From: Poseidonibacter lekithochrous
Lineage (GTDB): Bacteria; Campylobacterota; Campylobacteria; Campylobacterales; Arcobacteraceae
Direction of reading: 5' to 3'
Assembly (NCBI RefSeq): GCF_018861145.1
Contig: NZ_JAHKQT010000016.1
Coordinates: 1-53,128, forward strand
DNA: 53,128 nucleotides
The notes below the pieces were generated by a model. The model saw only the letters and a program-made list of their open reading frames with translations, made no database searches and was not told where the DNA came from. Position numbers and translations under genes: made by a program. Below, one piece after another: positions 27,364 to 37,741 of the stretch (the stretch's first letter is position 1; the number at the start of each line of letters is the position of its first letter).

Positions 27364-29151
27364 ATGGCACAAAATAATAAAAAAGTTGATGATATAGAAT
27401 ATTCAGAACTTAAAGAAACGATAAGTAAAGCAAAAAAATCTATAATTATGGTAGGTTTTTTTAGTATGTTTATAAACCTTTTGATGTTAGTACCACCCTT
27501 ATATATGTTACAATTATATGATAGAGTAGTTGCAAGTAGAAGTGAATCTACACTAATAATGCTTACTTTAATTGTTGTTATATTATTTATTACTATGGGT
27601 TTACTTGAAGTTGTAAGATCAAGAGTTCTTATCAAGTTTGGAAATAAGTTTTCGAATCTTTTAAGTGATAGAGTATTTGATAGTAGTTTTGAACTAGCAA
27701 ATAAAAAACCTGAATCAGCATCTTCACGTTTAATGGGTGATTTAATGCAAATTAGACAGTTTTTAAGCGGAAATGGTTTATTTGCATTTTTTGATGCTCC
27801 ATGGATTCCTATATATATTGGAGTATTATTTTTATTTCATACTTATTTTGGTATTTTTGCAATTTTTGCAGCTATTGTATTAGTTATATTTACACTTTTA
27901 AATGAATATACAACAAAAGAAAAAATGAATGAAGCAAATAGTTTAAACAGAGAATCTATGATGCAATTAGAATCAAGCCTAAGAAATGCAGAAGTTGTAA
28001 ATGCTATGGGTATGAAAACAAATATTAGAAAAAAATGGCAAACTAAATATTTTGGTTTTTTAAATGCCCAAAATGATGCAAGTACAAAAGCTAGTATTTG
28101 GTCAAATACTTCTAAAACTTCAAGAATGTTTTTTCAATCTATGATGTTAGGTCTTGGTGCATATTTAGCTATTAATATGGAATTAAGTGCTGGTATGATG
28201 ATTGCAGGTTCTATTCTTATGGGTAGAGCATTAGCTCCACTTGATTTAATGATTAATACTTGGAAAGGTTTTAGTGGTGCAAGAATGTCTTTTAAAAGAG
28301 TTGATGAGCTATTAAAAGACTTTCCAAAAGATAAAGATTATATGGAATTACCATCACCAAAAGGTGTATTATCAATTGAAAATGTTTTTGCAAAACCACC
28401 TGCATCTGACAATTATTCACTTCAAGAATTAAGTTTAAAAGTAGAAAAAGGTGATATTGTAGGAGTAGTTGGACCAAGTGCTGCAGGAAAATCAACTTTT
28501 GCTAGAATTGTTTTAGGAGTATGGCCAGTAGCTCATGGAACAGTAAGAATGGATGGAGCTGATATCTCTCAATGGGATAGAGAGCATTTAGGTAAATTTA
28601 TTGGTTACTTACCTCAAGATATTGAATTATTTGAAGGTACTATTAGTGAAAATATTGCAAGATTTTCAGAAGTTGATTCTAAAAAAGTAATTGAAGCTGC
28701 AATGAAAGCTGGTGTTCATGATATGATTTTAAGATTAGCAGATGGTTATGATACAGTTATCGGAAAAGCAGGAATGACACTTTCAGGAGGTCAAAGACAA
28801 AGAATAGGACTTGCTCGAGCAATTTATGATAATCCTGTATTTATAGTGCTTGATGAACCTAATTCAAATTTAGATGATCAAGGTGAAATTGCATTATTAA
28901 AAACAGTTGAAGAATTGAAAAAAACAAATACTACAATGATTATTATTACACATAGACCAAATATTTTAAAAGCAACAAATAAACTTGCAATGATGAATAA
29001 TGGAAAAGTTGAAAAGTATGGAAATACAAATGAAATTTTTGCCTCAATAGCTCAGCAAAAAGCTCAAGCAAGTGCAGCACAACAAACGCAAGCAGCACAG
29101 CAAAAACCTAAAACGACTCAACAAATTACATTAAGTAAGCCAGGGAGCTAG
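27364..29151 (+). CDS. Type I secretion permease/ATPase (PrtD/SapD-like)
   Basis: Inner-membrane ABC exporter, 595 residues. About six membrane helices in residues 25-300 without an N-terminal C39 peptidase or C39-like domain, the PrtD/HasD type. The nucleotide-binding domain has Walker A VGPSAAGKSTFARI, Q-loop YLPQDIELFEG, signature LSGGQRQRIGLARAI and Walker B FIVLDEPNSNLD with TH at the switch. The last ~35 residues are a Gln/Ala-rich tail. It lies directly after the SapC fusion and before HlyD and TolC partners. The most likely cargo is the S-layer protein at 19176. Confidence 0.94.
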   Translation: MAQNNKKVDDIEYSELKETISKAKKSIIMVGFFSMFINLLMLVPPLYMLQLYDRVVASRSESTLIMLTLIVVILFITMGLLEVVRSRVLIKFGNKFSNLLSDRVFDSSFELANKKPESASSRLMGDLMQIRQFLSGNGLFAFFDAPWIPIYIGVLFLFHTYFGIFAIFAAIVLVIFTLLNEYTTKEKMNEANSLNRESMMQLESSLRNAEVVNAMGMKTNIRKKWQTKYFGFLNAQNDASTKASIWSNTSKTSRMFFQSMMLGLGAYLAINMELSAGMMIAGSILMGRALAPLDLMINTWKGFSGARMSFKRVDELLKDFPKDKDYMELPSPKGVLSIENVFAKPPASDNYSLQELSLKVEKGDIVGVVGPSAAGKSTFARIVLGVWPVAHGTVRMDGADISQWDREHLGKFIGYLPQDIELFEGTISENIARFSEVDSKKVIEAAMKAGVHDMILRLADGYDTVIGKAGMTLSGGQRQRIGLARAIYDNPVFIVLDEPNSNLDDQGEIALLKTVEELKKTNTTMIIITHRPNILKATNKLAMMNNGKVEKYGNTNEIFASIAQQKAQASAAQQTQAAQQKPKTTQQITLSKPGS

Positions 29152-29153
29152 GA

Positions 29154-30461
29154 ATGAATTTAGAAAATAATTTACAACAAAATAATATGCCATCAGATGA
29201 TGATTCTAAAGTAATTGCTTTTGGATTGACTTTATTAATAGTAGTCTTTGTAATTTGTGGTGGCTGGATGGCTTTTGCACCTTTACAAAGTTCTTCTGTT
29301 GCAATAGGAGAAGTATCTGCTGGTACAGAGAAAAAAGTAGTTCAGCATTTACAAGGTGGAACAATTAGTGAAATTCTTGTAAAAGAAGGAGCTATAGTTA
29401 AAAAAGATGATGTTTTAATTAAACTTGATATTTTACAAAGTAAAGCTCAATTAGATGCATATAAAAGACAATATATGGATTCACTAGCTTCTTTTTCAAG
29501 ATTAGTTGCACAAAGAGATGATTTAGATTCTATTAATTTCCCAAGTGAGGTTACTAATTTAAATATAATTCAAGACCAAGAAAATATATTTTATACAACA
29601 ACTAGAAGTTTAAAAGATCAAAAAGAAATTACTGAGCAAAGGATTGTTCAATTAAGAAATCAAATTTCAGGTCTTAAATCTTTAAATAATGTAAGAACTA
29701 ATAGAATAAAATCATTAAGTGATGAGTTAAAAGAATGGGAATCTCTATATGCACAAAAACTTGTAGACAAGATTAAAATTAGAGATATTAATAGAGAAAT
29801 AAACTCTTTAAAAGGGGATATTGCAAGTAATAAATCTGATATATCTAGACTTGGTGAACAAATTAATGAGATGAAAACCCAACAGTTATTAACTGAAAAA
29901 GAGTATAGAAATACAGTTTTAGATCAAATTGTTCAAGTAAAAAATATTATGTCTGATTTAAAGTCTAAAATTGATAGTTTTGAAGATGTTATCTCAAAAT
30001 CAGATATTAAAGCTCCAACAAGTGGAATTGTAGTAGGTTTAAAGGCGCATACTGAAGGCTCAGTTATAAGACCTGGTACTGATATTTTAGAAATAGTTCC
30101 CGAAAATTCGGATCTAATAGTAATTGCAAGAGTTCAAATTACCGATATAGATAAAGTTAAAATAGGACTTCTTTCTGATATTAGATTTTCAGCATTTAAT
30201 TTGCAAAATGCACATGTAATTGAGGGTGAGATTATTTATGTATCTGCTGATAGATTTACAGATGAATCAACTGGTGAACCATATTATGAAGCAAAAATTA
30301 AAGTTACACCTGAAGGAATGACTCAATTAGAAAAGTTTGGTTTCAAACTTTTACCTGGTATGCCAGCTGAAGTAATGATTAATATTGGTGAGAGAACGCC
30401 ATTGAGTTATTTAGTTAAACCATTTACAGATATGCTTTCTAGGGGATTTAATGAAGAATAA
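29154..30461 (+). CDS. Type I secretion membrane fusion protein (HlyD/PrtE/SapE-like)
   Basis: 435 residues with a single N-terminal membrane anchor (~23-45, FGLTLLIVVFVICGGWMAF), a lipoyl half-motif (VVQHLQGGTISEILVKEGAIVKKDDVLIKLD, residues ~62-92 in part), a long alpha-helical hairpin (~100-285) and the second lipoyl half plus beta-barrel (SDIKAPTSGIVVGLK, VPENSDLIVIARV). The C-terminus PLSYLVKPFTD is characteristic of HlyD partners of PrtD-type exporters. Bridges the ABC exporter to TolC. ATG two bases after the ABC stop; overlaps the TolC gene by 11 bases. Confidence 0.94.
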   Translation: MNLENNLQQNNMPSDDDSKVIAFGLTLLIVVFVICGGWMAFAPLQSSSVAIGEVSAGTEKKVVQHLQGGTISEILVKEGAIVKKDDVLIKLDILQSKAQLDAYKRQYMDSLASFSRLVAQRDDLDSINFPSEVTNLNIIQDQENIFYTTTRSLKDQKEITEQRIVQLRNQISGLKSLNNVRTNRIKSLSDELKEWESLYAQKLVDKIKIRDINREINSLKGDIASNKSDISRLGEQINEMKTQQLLTEKEYRNTVLDQIVQVKNIMSDLKSKIDSFEDVISKSDIKAPTSGIVVGLKAHTEGSVIRPGTDILEIVPENSDLIVIARVQITDIDKVKIGLLSDIRFSAFNLQNAHVIEGEIIYVSADRFTDESTGEPYYEAKIKVTPEGMTQLEKFGFKLLPGMPAEVMINIGERTPLSYLVKPFTDMLSRGFNEE

Positions 30462-31776
30462 AATTTCAAAAGTTTTACTTACAACACTTATTTATGGAAG
30501 TGTTGCAAGTGCTTCCTATACTACGCCAAGTGATGCTTATAAAGCTGCAATTAATAATTCGACTAAAGTATCTTCTTCTAAGTATTTATTTGAATCAAAA
30601 GAAGAAGGTTTAAATGAGATTTATGCAAGATTATATCCTCAGATTGAAGGTAGTGTTTCTTTATCAAGAACAGACTATGAAAGAAATGAGTTAATAAATA
30701 GTAGCGATCCTTATATAAAAGAAGAGTCTACTGATTTAAATATATCTTTAGATCAAGTTCTTTTTGACCAATCTTTATTTTCACAAATTGATGTTGAAAA
30801 GTCAAAAGTAAAAATTTCTTCATATGATTTTGAACTATCAAAGCAAAAAATTGCAACAGAAACTTTAAATACATATATGAGTGTTTTAAATTCAAAAAAT
30901 AAGATTTCACTTTTAGAATCAAACTTAGAATATGTAAGTCAAAATCTAAATATGATTGAAAAAAAGTATTCTATGAATTTAGTAACAAAAATGGATTACT
31001 TAAAAGTAAATGTTGAATATCAAAAATCTAGGATTTCTCTAATTCGTGAGGAAAAAAATTATGAAGTTATGTTTAGAAAATTACAAGATATAACGAAACT
31101 AGAAAATATTGAAATACCTGATATTAATTTAAATTCTTTATCTGATGAGTTTATGCACAATATTCTAAATGTTGTTAATATTAATACAAGTATAGACAAA
31201 AATATTAATATTTTGCAATCAAGAACAGCTGTAAAAATGGCAAGTGATGACATAACAAGTGCAAAAGCTGGACATTTACCAACACTTGATATTAATGCAA
31301 GATATACTCAGTATATTTCAAATGATGCTACTTCTGATTATGAAAATTATGGAAGCGCAATGTTAAGGTTAAGAATTCCATTTTTTAAAGGTGGAGCAAC
31401 ATCTTCAAGAGTGGCATCAAAACAACTTATAAAAAAAGCAGCAGTTGAAGATGTAAAAACAATTGAAGATGAAACTAACATAAAATTAAATGAAAATGTT
31501 AACAAATTAAAAAATGAGATTGAAACTTTAAAAATGTATAAAGAAGCCTTAATTTCTGGTCAAACTTATCTTGATTCAATTCAATTAGCTTATGAAAAAG
31601 GTTTGAGAAATATTGTAGAACTATATGATGCAAAAAATAAACTTTTTGAAATAAAATTTGATTACATACAAAGTGTACAAGAAATGACAAATTTATATGT
31701 AGAGTTTTTAATTTTAACAAATAATTTAAATAATTTAGATTTAATTGATAATATTGTGTCTAAAACTGAAGAATAG
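30451..31776 (+). CDS. Type I secretion outer-membrane channel (TolC/SapF-like)
   Basis: 441 residues. A Sec signal peptide is evident ([21 protein letters not shown], likely cleaved after ~21). Two similar halves typical of TolC follow, with long heptad-like helices ([37 protein letters not shown]) and the repeated beta-strand/turn regions. [19 protein letters not shown] is the usual start of the first half. Completes the three-part exporter; five bases separate it from gmd, so the sugar genes downstream could be read from the same mRNA. Confidence 0.92.
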   Translation: MKNKISKVLLTTLIYGSVASASYTTPSDAYKAAINNSTKVSSSKYLFESKEEGLNEIYARLYPQIEGSVSLSRTDYERNELINSSDPYIKEESTDLNISLDQVLFDQSLFSQIDVEKSKVKISSYDFELSKQKIATETLNTYMSVLNSKNKISLLESNLEYVSQNLNMIEKKYSMNLVTKMDYLKVNVEYQKSRISLIREEKNYEVMFRKLQDITKLENIEIPDINLNSLSDEFMHNILNVVNINTSIDKNINILQSRTAVKMASDDITSAKAGHLPTLDINARYTQYISNDATSDYENYGSAMLRLRIPFFKGGATSSRVASKQLIKKAAVEDVKTIEDETNIKLNENVNKLKNEIETLKMYKEALISGQTYLDSIQLAYEKGLRNIVELYDAKNKLFEIKFDYIQSVQEMTNLYVEFLILTNNLNNLDLIDNIVSKTEE

Positions 31777-31781
31777 GAAGA

Positions 31782-32819
31782 ATGATGAAAAAAGCGATAA
31801 TTACAGGTATTACAGGACAAGATGGAGCTTACTTAGCTGCCTTACTTTTAGAAAAAGGTTATGAAGTTTATGGTACATATAGAAGAACTTCTTCTGTTAA
31901 TTTTTGGAGAATTGAAGAACTAGGAATAAAAGATCATAAAAATCTTAATTTAGTAGAGTATGACTTAACAGATCAATCAAGTAGTATTAGAATTGTTTCA
32001 GAAATCAATCCAGATGAAATATATAATTTAGCTGCTCAAAGTTTTGTTGGTGTATCTTTTGAACAACCATTAGCAACTGCACATATTACAGGACTTGGTT
32101 GTGTTCATTTACTTGAAGCGATTAGAATTATAAATCCAAAAATTAAATTTTATCAAGCTAGTACATCTGAAATGTTTGGAGATGTTCAAGAAATTCCACA
32201 AACAGAAAAAACACCATTTTGGCCAAGAAGTCCTTATGGGGCTGCAAAAATGTATGCACATTGGATGGTTGTAAACTATAGAGAATCTTATGATATTTTT
32301 GCAACAAGTGGAATTCTTTTTAATCATGAATCACCATTAAGAGGACAAGAGTTTGTAACAAGAAAAATTACAGATTCTGTAGCAAAAATCAAACTTGGAA
32401 AATTAGGTCATATGGAACTTGGAAATATGGATGCAAAAAGAGATTGGGGTTTTGCAAAAGATTATGTAGAAGGTATGTATCTTATGCTACAAGCTGATAA
32501 ACCTGATACTTATTTATTAGCTACAAACAGAACAGAAACTGTAAGAGATTTTGTTGAAATGTCATTTAAAGCAGCTGGAATTGAAATAGAATTTCAAGGA
32601 AAAGCTGAAGATGAAATAGCAATTGATAAAGCTACAGGAAAAACTCTTGTAAAAGTAAATCCAAAATTTTATAGACCAGCAGAAGTTGATATTCTTATTG
32701 GAAATCCACAAAAAGCTAAAGATGAACTAGGATGGGAACCAAAATGTACACTTGAAGAATTATGTGCAATGATGGTAAAAGAAGATTTAAGAAGAAATGA
32801 AATAGGTTTTTCTTTTTAA
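31782..32819 (+). CDS. gmd: GDP-mannose 4,6-dehydratase
   Basis: Converts GDP-D-mannose to GDP-4-keto-6-deoxy-D-mannose. 345 residues; SDR extended fold with NADP motif [25 protein letters not shown], catalytic [10 protein letters not shown] (Tyr-x3-Lys), and the family's FNHESPLRG. Two ATGs (31782, 31785) follow AGGAAG at 31775-31780; the second gives the better spacing. Its substrate comes from ManC at 5.7 kb and its product goes to the reductase immediately downstream. Confidence 0.97.
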   Translation: MMKKAIITGITGQDGAYLAALLLEKGYEVYGTYRRTSSVNFWRIEELGIKDHKNLNLVEYDLTDQSSSIRIVSEINPDEIYNLAAQSFVGVSFEQPLATAHITGLGCVHLLEAIRIINPKIKFYQASTSEMFGDVQEIPQTEKTPFWPRSPYGAAKMYAHWMVVNYRESYDIFATSGILFNHESPLRGQEFVTRKITDSVAKIKLGKLGHMELGNMDAKRDWGFAKDYVEGMYLMLQADKPDTYLLATNRTETVRDFVEMSFKAAGIEIEFQGKAEDEIAIDKATGKTLVKVNPKFYRPAEVDILIGNPQKAKDELGWEPKCTLEELCAMMVKEDLRRNEIGFSF

Positions 32820-32822
32820 GTT

Positions 32823-33680
32823 ATGAAAAAAGTCTTAATAACTGGAATAAATAGTTTCACAGGTAAACATCTAGAAAAATATCTTCAAAAACAAGATTTT
32901 GAAGTAGTGGGAACTACTTCGAAATCTTGTGATATTACAAATAAAGATGATATTATCAATGCCTTAAATAAATTTAAACCAAACTTTATAATTCATCTAG
33001 CGGGTATATCTTTTGCAGCTCATGCAAATAATGAAGACTTTTATAAAATAAATACAATTGGAACTACAAATTTACTTGATGCAATTTTGCAAACAAATTT
33101 AAAAATAGAAAAAATTATACTTTCAAGCTCTGCTACTGTATATGGAAACCAAGATAAAGAAATTTTAGATGAATCTCTTTGTCCTAAACCTGCAAATCAT
33201 TATGGCGCTAGTAAATACTCAATGGAGTGTTTAGCAAGTGGATATTTTTCTAAACTTCCAATAATTATCACTAGACCATTTAATTACACAGGCTTTGGAC
33301 AAGAAGAACATTTTTTAATACCTAAAATTGTTTCTCATTTTAAAGAGAATAAAAAAGAAATAGAACTAGGAAATTTAGATGTAAAGCGTGAATTTAATGA
33401 TGTGAATTTTGTTTGTGAGGTTTATTCTAAATTGCTTATGGTAAAAGAAAAAAGTAAAATAATTAATATAGCTTCACAAAATCCTATTGCACTTTTAGAT
33501 GTAATAGAACTAATGAATAAAATATCAGGATATGAAATAAAAGTTTTAGTTAATCCAGCTTTTGTTCGTAAAGATGAAATCAAGACTTTATGTGGAAGTT
33601 CAAAAAAGCTTTTTAACTTAATAGGTGATATAGAATCAAAAGAATTAGAAAAAACACTAAGAGTGATGTATGAAGCCTAA
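32823..33680 (+). CDS. rmd: GDP-6-deoxy-D-mannose reductase (Rmd-type)
   Basis: 285-residue SDR with GINSFTGKHLEKYL, LSSSATVYGNQ, catalytic YGASKYSME and FNYTGFGQ. It resembles Rmd, which reduces GDP-4-keto-6-deoxy-mannose to GDP-D-rhamnose, rather than fucose synthase (whose epimerase residues I do not recognise here). With Gmd next door this supplies GDP-D-rhamnose for the O-chain. Starts four bases after gmd; its end overlaps the next glycosyltransferase gene by 11 bases. GDP-perosamine or other 4-keto products are less likely since no aminotransferase is present. Confidence 0.88.
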   Translation: MKKVLITGINSFTGKHLEKYLQKQDFEVVGTTSKSCDITNKDDIINALNKFKPNFIIHLAGISFAAHANNEDFYKINTIGTTNLLDAILQTNLKIEKIILSSSATVYGNQDKEILDESLCPKPANHYGASKYSMECLASGYFSKLPIIITRPFNYTGFGQEEHFLIPKIVSHFKENKKEIELGNLDVKREFNDVNFVCEVYSKLLMVKEKSKIINIASQNPIALLDVIELMNKISGYEIKVLVNPAFVRKDEIKTLCGSSKKLFNLIGDIESKELEKTLRVMYEA

Positions 33681-34788
33681 AATAATAATAGATACTATTT
33701 CATTATTGTCATCATTAACAGGTATTGGTAGATATACTTATGAAATAGCAAAAAGAGTAGAAAAAGATAGTGGTATTAATTCTAGTTTCTTTTATGGTTA
33801 TCATAGTAAAACTTTGATTGAATCTACTGATAAAAATGATTTGAAGATATTAAAAAAGATTTTATCTAAAAGTCAAATATTAAAAAAAATAGCAAGAAAA
33901 CTTGTAACAATTTCTAGTAGATTGTTTGTTACAAGTTATGATCTTTATTGGCAACCAAATTTTATACCAAATGAAGGTATAAAAGCGAAAAAGATTATTA
34001 CAACAGTACATGATTTTTCATTTATTTTACACAAAGACTTTCATCCAAAAGAAAGAATAGAACATTTTGAGAAATACTTTTTAAAAAATATTATTAAAAG
34101 TGATATGATTATTACTGGTTCAAATTTTTCTAAACAAGAAATTTTAGATAGATTGGACTTTAAAGAAAATCAAATAAGAGTAATATATCACGGAATAAAT
34201 CATGATTTATTTAAAATGTATAATGATATAAAGTTAGATTTCCAAGTTCCTAAGAAATTTATATTTAGTGTAGGAAGTATAGAACCAAGAAAAAATTTAC
34301 TTGGATTATTAAAGGCATATAACCTTTTATCTAAGGATGTTAAAAGTGAATATAAACTTGTTTTAGCAGGTTTCAAAGGTTGGGAAAATAAAGAAATAAT
34401 GCAGATTATAGATAATAATAAAGAAAATATTATATATCTTGGTTTTATATCTGATATTGAATTAGCAAAAGTTTATAATCTTGCAACTTGTTTTTTATTC
34501 CCTTCTTTTTATGAAGGTTTTGGTTTACCTGTTCTTGAAGCTATGGCTTGTGGAACACCTGTCGTTTGCAGTAATAGAAGTTCTTTACCTGAAGTTGGAG
34601 AAGATGCTGTCGTATATTGTAATCCAGATGATATAAGTGATATAAAAGAGAAAATAGAACTGGTTTTAAAAGATACTTTATTACAAACAGAAATGATAAA
34701 AAAAGGTATGCAAAGAGCTAAGTTATTTTCTTGGGATAAATCAGCAAAAGAGCATATAAAAGTTTTTGAAGAGGTATTAAAAAATTGA
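33670..34788 (+). CDS. Family 4 glycosyltransferase (mannosyltransferase type)
   Basis: 372 residues. N-terminal DTISLLSSLTGIGRYTYEI is typical of mannosyl/rhamnosyltransferases such as those of P. aeruginosa A-band LPS; VHDFSFILHKDFHP, VGSIEPRKNLLGLLKAY and the donor site FPSFYEGFGLPVLEAMACG complete the fold. Expected to transfer mannose or D-rhamnose onto the O-chain primer. Overlaps rmd upstream and the next glycosyltransferase downstream by four bases. Confidence 0.9.
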   Translation: MKPKIIIDTISLLSSLTGIGRYTYEIAKRVEKDSGINSSFFYGYHSKTLIESTDKNDLKILKKILSKSQILKKIARKLVTISSRLFVTSYDLYWQPNFIPNEGIKAKKIITTVHDFSFILHKDFHPKERIEHFEKYFLKNIIKSDMIITGSNFSKQEILDRLDFKENQIRVIYHGINHDLFKMYNDIKLDFQVPKKFIFSVGSIEPRKNLLGLLKAYNLLSKDVKSEYKLVLAGFKGWENKEIMQIIDNNKENIIYLGFISDIELAKVYNLATCFLFPSFYEGFGLPVLEAMACGTPVVCSNRSSLPEVGEDAVVYCNPDDISDIKEKIELVLKDTLLQTEMIKKGMQRAKLFSWDKSAKEHIKVFEEVLKN

Positions 34789-35885
34789 AAATAGCAATAG
34801 TGCATGATTGGCTTGTTACAAATGCAGGTGCAGAAAAAGTTTTAAAAGCTATTATTGATATTTATCCAAATGCTGATATATATTCTTTAGTTGATTTCTT
34901 AAGTTTAAAAGATAAAAAGGAAGTGATTTATAGTAAACCTGTAAAAACAACTTTTATACAAAAACTTCCATTTTCAAAAAAACACTTTCGAAACTATTTG
35001 CCATTTTTCTCAAAAGCTATAGAAAGTTTTGATTTAAAAGACTATGATTTGATTATCTCTTCGTCTTGGGCAGTAGCAAAAGGAATAAAAAAAACGAAAA
35101 AACAACTTCATATATCTTATTGCCACACTCCTATTAGATATGCTTGGGACTTGTATGATGAATATACATCAAGTTTAAAGCAGCCTAAAAAGTATCTAGT
35201 TCAGAAAACTTTAGAAAAGTTAAGAAAGTGGGATATAAAAACTCTAAATAGAGTAGATTATTTTATTGCTAACTCAAAGTTTGTACAAAATAGAATAACA
35301 AATACATACAAAAAAGATTCACTTGTAATCTATCCACCTGTAAATACAGATAAATTTATATTGGAAGAAGAAAAAGAAGATTTTTATTTTACTGCTTCAA
35401 GATTAGTGCCATATAAAAAGACAAAACTAATTGTTGAAGCTTTTAATAAAATGCCTAATAAAAAATTAATAGTAATAGGAGCAGGGGAAGAATTCAATAA
35501 TATAAAACTTATTGCAAAAGATAATATAACTTTATTAGGGTATCAAGAAGATGAAGTTTTAATAGAATATATGAAAAAAGCAAAAGCATTTGTTTATGCC
35601 GCAGTTGAAGATTTTGGGATAGTTCCTATTGAAGCTATGAGTTGTGGTACACCCGTAATTGCACTAAATCAAGGTGGAACTGCAGAAACTGTAATTAATA
35701 AAACCAATGGTCTTCATTTTGATGAACAAAGTACATTAAGTATAATTAATGCTGTTGATGAATTTGAAACATTAACTTTTAATTATAAAGAGATATCAAA
35801 ATATGCTAATTCTTTTTCAATTAATAGATTTAAAAAAGAATTTAAATCATTTGTTGATAATAAACTAACTATAATAGAACAATGA
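34785..35885 (+). CDS. Family 4 glycosyltransferase (WbaZ/WbpZ-like)
   Basis: 366 residues opening KIAIVHDWLVTNAGAEKVLKAI, a signature of the WbaZ/WbpZ mannosyl/rhamnosyltransferase branch. SYCHTPIRYAWDLYDEY, IYPPVNTDKF and YAAVEDFGIVPIEAMSCGTPVIA follow. The TTG start overlaps the previous stop by four bases. Such enzymes add the first mannose or rhamnose residues. Followed with a four-base overlap by the initiating transferase. Confidence 0.9.
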   Translation: MKIAIVHDWLVTNAGAEKVLKAIIDIYPNADIYSLVDFLSLKDKKEVIYSKPVKTTFIQKLPFSKKHFRNYLPFFSKAIESFDLKDYDLIISSSWAVAKGIKKTKKQLHISYCHTPIRYAWDLYDEYTSSLKQPKKYLVQKTLEKLRKWDIKTLNRVDYFIANSKFVQNRITNTYKKDSLVIYPPVNTDKFILEEEKEDFYFTASRLVPYKKTKLIVEAFNKMPNKKLIVIGAGEEFNNIKLIAKDNITLLGYQEDEVLIEYMKKAKAFVYAAVEDFGIVPIEAMSCGTPVIALNQGGTAETVINKTNGLHFDEQSTLSIINAVDEFETLTFNYKEISKYANSFSINRFKKEFKSFVDNKLTIIEQ

Positions 35886-37222
35886 AAACAAATAAATTAA
35901 ACTTATCCAATATTCTTTATATCTTATTACTTATTTCTATGGATTTTATTGTTGTACTTTTATCTTTAGAAATAGCAATAATGATAAGAGAACAATTATT
36001 TAATAACTTTGTTCCTGTTTTTAATACAGATGGGATTAAAAGCTACTATTGGATAATGTTTATTATAATTACATTATTAGTTTTTGAAAAAATATATTTT
36101 ATAAGATATGATTTCTGGAGTGATACAAAAAAAATATTAAAAGCTTTAATCATGTCTTTTATTGCAGTTTTCACTGTTATTACTTTAACTAAGATGTCAG
36201 ATGATTATTCTCGTATGTTTATCTTAATCTTTTTTACTTTGTTATGTATTTTATTACCACTTTCAAAAAGACTTTTTAAGAGATTTATATTCTCTGCTGA
36301 TTACTTTAAAATTAGAGTTAAAGTAGTTGCAAATTCTGATCAAGAAAATTCAATTTCTGATGAGATTCGAGAAAATTGGTATTTTGGTTTTAAAGATGTA
36401 AAAACAAATTTTGATATGGTTATTATATCTTCTAAGAATTTTGAAGTAGAAGAGTTTCATCAAATTATAAAGAAATATACAAAAAAAACAAAAGATATTT
36501 ATATAATTCCTTATGTTGATCATATTGATTTATCACATGCAACGGTTGTAGATTATTTTAATATAAGATTATCTGCAATCCATATAGAAAATAGGCTTCT
36601 AAATACTCAAAATATATTTGTAAAATATATATTTGAAAAACTATTAGTTTTTATGATTTTCCCTTTTGCTTTAGTTTTACATATTTTCATTTCTTTATTA
36701 ATTAAATTAGATTCTAAGGGAACTGTTTTCTTTAAACAAAAAAGATTTGGAAAAGACGGAGAGTGCTTTAGAGTTTATAAATACAGAACAATGTATTCGG
36801 ATTCTAGTGAGATACTAAATAAGTATTTAGATGAAAATCCTTTAGAAATTGAATATTATGATAAATATCATAAATATCAAAATGATCCAAGAATTACAAA
36901 AATTGGTAAATTTTTAAGAGATACATCTTTAGATGAATTTCCACAGTTTTACAATATTTTAAGAGGTGATATGAATTTAATAGGTCCTCGACCTTATATG
37001 CTAGATGAAAAAAGTAAAATTGGCAAATTTAATGAAGAAGTTATTCTAAAAGTTAAACCAGGTATTAGTGGTCTTTGGCAAGTTAGTGGAAGAAATGAAC
37101 TTACTTTTAAAGAAAGAGTAGATTTAGATATCTGGTATATACAAAACTGGTCTTTATGGATGGATTTTGTGATTTTTATGAAAACTATTAAAGTTGTACT
37201 ATCAAAAGTTGGAGCTAAATAA
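35882..37222 (+). CDS. Initiating sugar-phosphate transferase (WbaP/WcaJ family)
   Basis: 446-residue polyprenyl-phosphate glycosyl-1-phosphate transferase. Four to five membrane segments in the first ~140 residues, a CoA-binding-like middle domain, a further membrane helix (~255-275), and the catalytic domain: FKQKRFGKDGECFRVYKYRTM, DEFPQFYNILRGDMNLIGPRP and KPGISGLWQVSGRN. It loads the first sugar phosphate onto undecaprenyl phosphate, starting O-chain synthesis. Last gene of the second sugar block. Confidence 0.93.
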   Translation: MKTNKLNLSNILYILLLISMDFIVVLLSLEIAIMIREQLFNNFVPVFNTDGIKSYYWIMFIIITLLVFEKIYFIRYDFWSDTKKILKALIMSFIAVFTVITLTKMSDDYSRMFILIFFTLLCILLPLSKRLFKRFIFSADYFKIRVKVVANSDQENSISDEIRENWYFGFKDVKTNFDMVIISSKNFEVEEFHQIIKKYTKKTKDIYIIPYVDHIDLSHATVVDYFNIRLSAIHIENRLLNTQNIFVKYIFEKLLVFMIFPFALVLHIFISLLIKLDSKGTVFFKQKRFGKDGECFRVYKYRTMYSDSSEILNKYLDENPLEIEYYDKYHKYQNDPRITKIGKFLRDTSLDEFPQFYNILRGDMNLIGPRPYMLDEKSKIGKFNEEVILKVKPGISGLWQVSGRNELTFKERVDLDIWYIQNWSLWMDFVIFMKTIKVVLSKVGAK

Positions 37223-37327
37223 AAGACTTAATTTAAGCATAATAAAAATAATTAATTTTATATTTTAATAAGTTATATAGTTGTTTATAAGATAATCTTT
37301 ACTATTATTTAATACAAAGGATTATCT

Positions 37328-37741
37328 ATGAAAAAAATGAAAAAAGGGTTTTCTCTTCTTGAGTTAATATTCGCTATTGTTGTTATTGGTATTATTGCAT
37401 CTTTTGCTATACCAAAATATTTAGATACTAGAGATTCTGCGATGGCTTCAACTATAAAAAGAGATATTGCTAGTGCAACGACTTCTATTCAAAGCTATCA
37501 TTTGGTAAAGGGTGAGATTGACAAAATCTCTGATTCTATTACTTTAAATGAAAATAATTGGACTATAACAGATACTAAAATTACATATAAAGATAATGAA
37601 AAAGATTGTGTTACTTTAGAGATTAAAGATGATTCAGGTACTAAAAGTTTAGAACTCACTGTTGATGCAACAGCAACAAGTGGTATTTGTAAAATATTAA
37701 CTGATGACGGTGTTAAGACTACAAGTTACGAATTATTTTAA
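37328..37741 (+). CDS. Type IV pilin/pseudopilin-like protein
   Basis: 137 residues with a class III signal: short basic leader MKKMKKG then FSLLELIFAIVVIGIIASFA, with Glu5 of the mature protein, so cleavage after Gly7 by a prepilin peptidase is predicted. The remaining ~100 residues are a small globular head with two cysteines (KDCVTLE, SGICKIL) that could form a disulfide. AAGGATT before ATG is the ribosome-binding site. No other pilus or type II secretion genes are nearby. Convergent with the ligase gene, its stop abutting the ligase stop. Confidence 0.85.
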   Translation: MKKMKKGFSLLELIFAIVVIGIIASFAIPKYLDTRDSAMASTIKRDIASATTSIQSYHLVKGEIDKISDSITLNENNWTITDTKITYKDNEKDCVTLEIKDDSGTKSLELTVDATATSGICKILTDDGVKTTSYELF

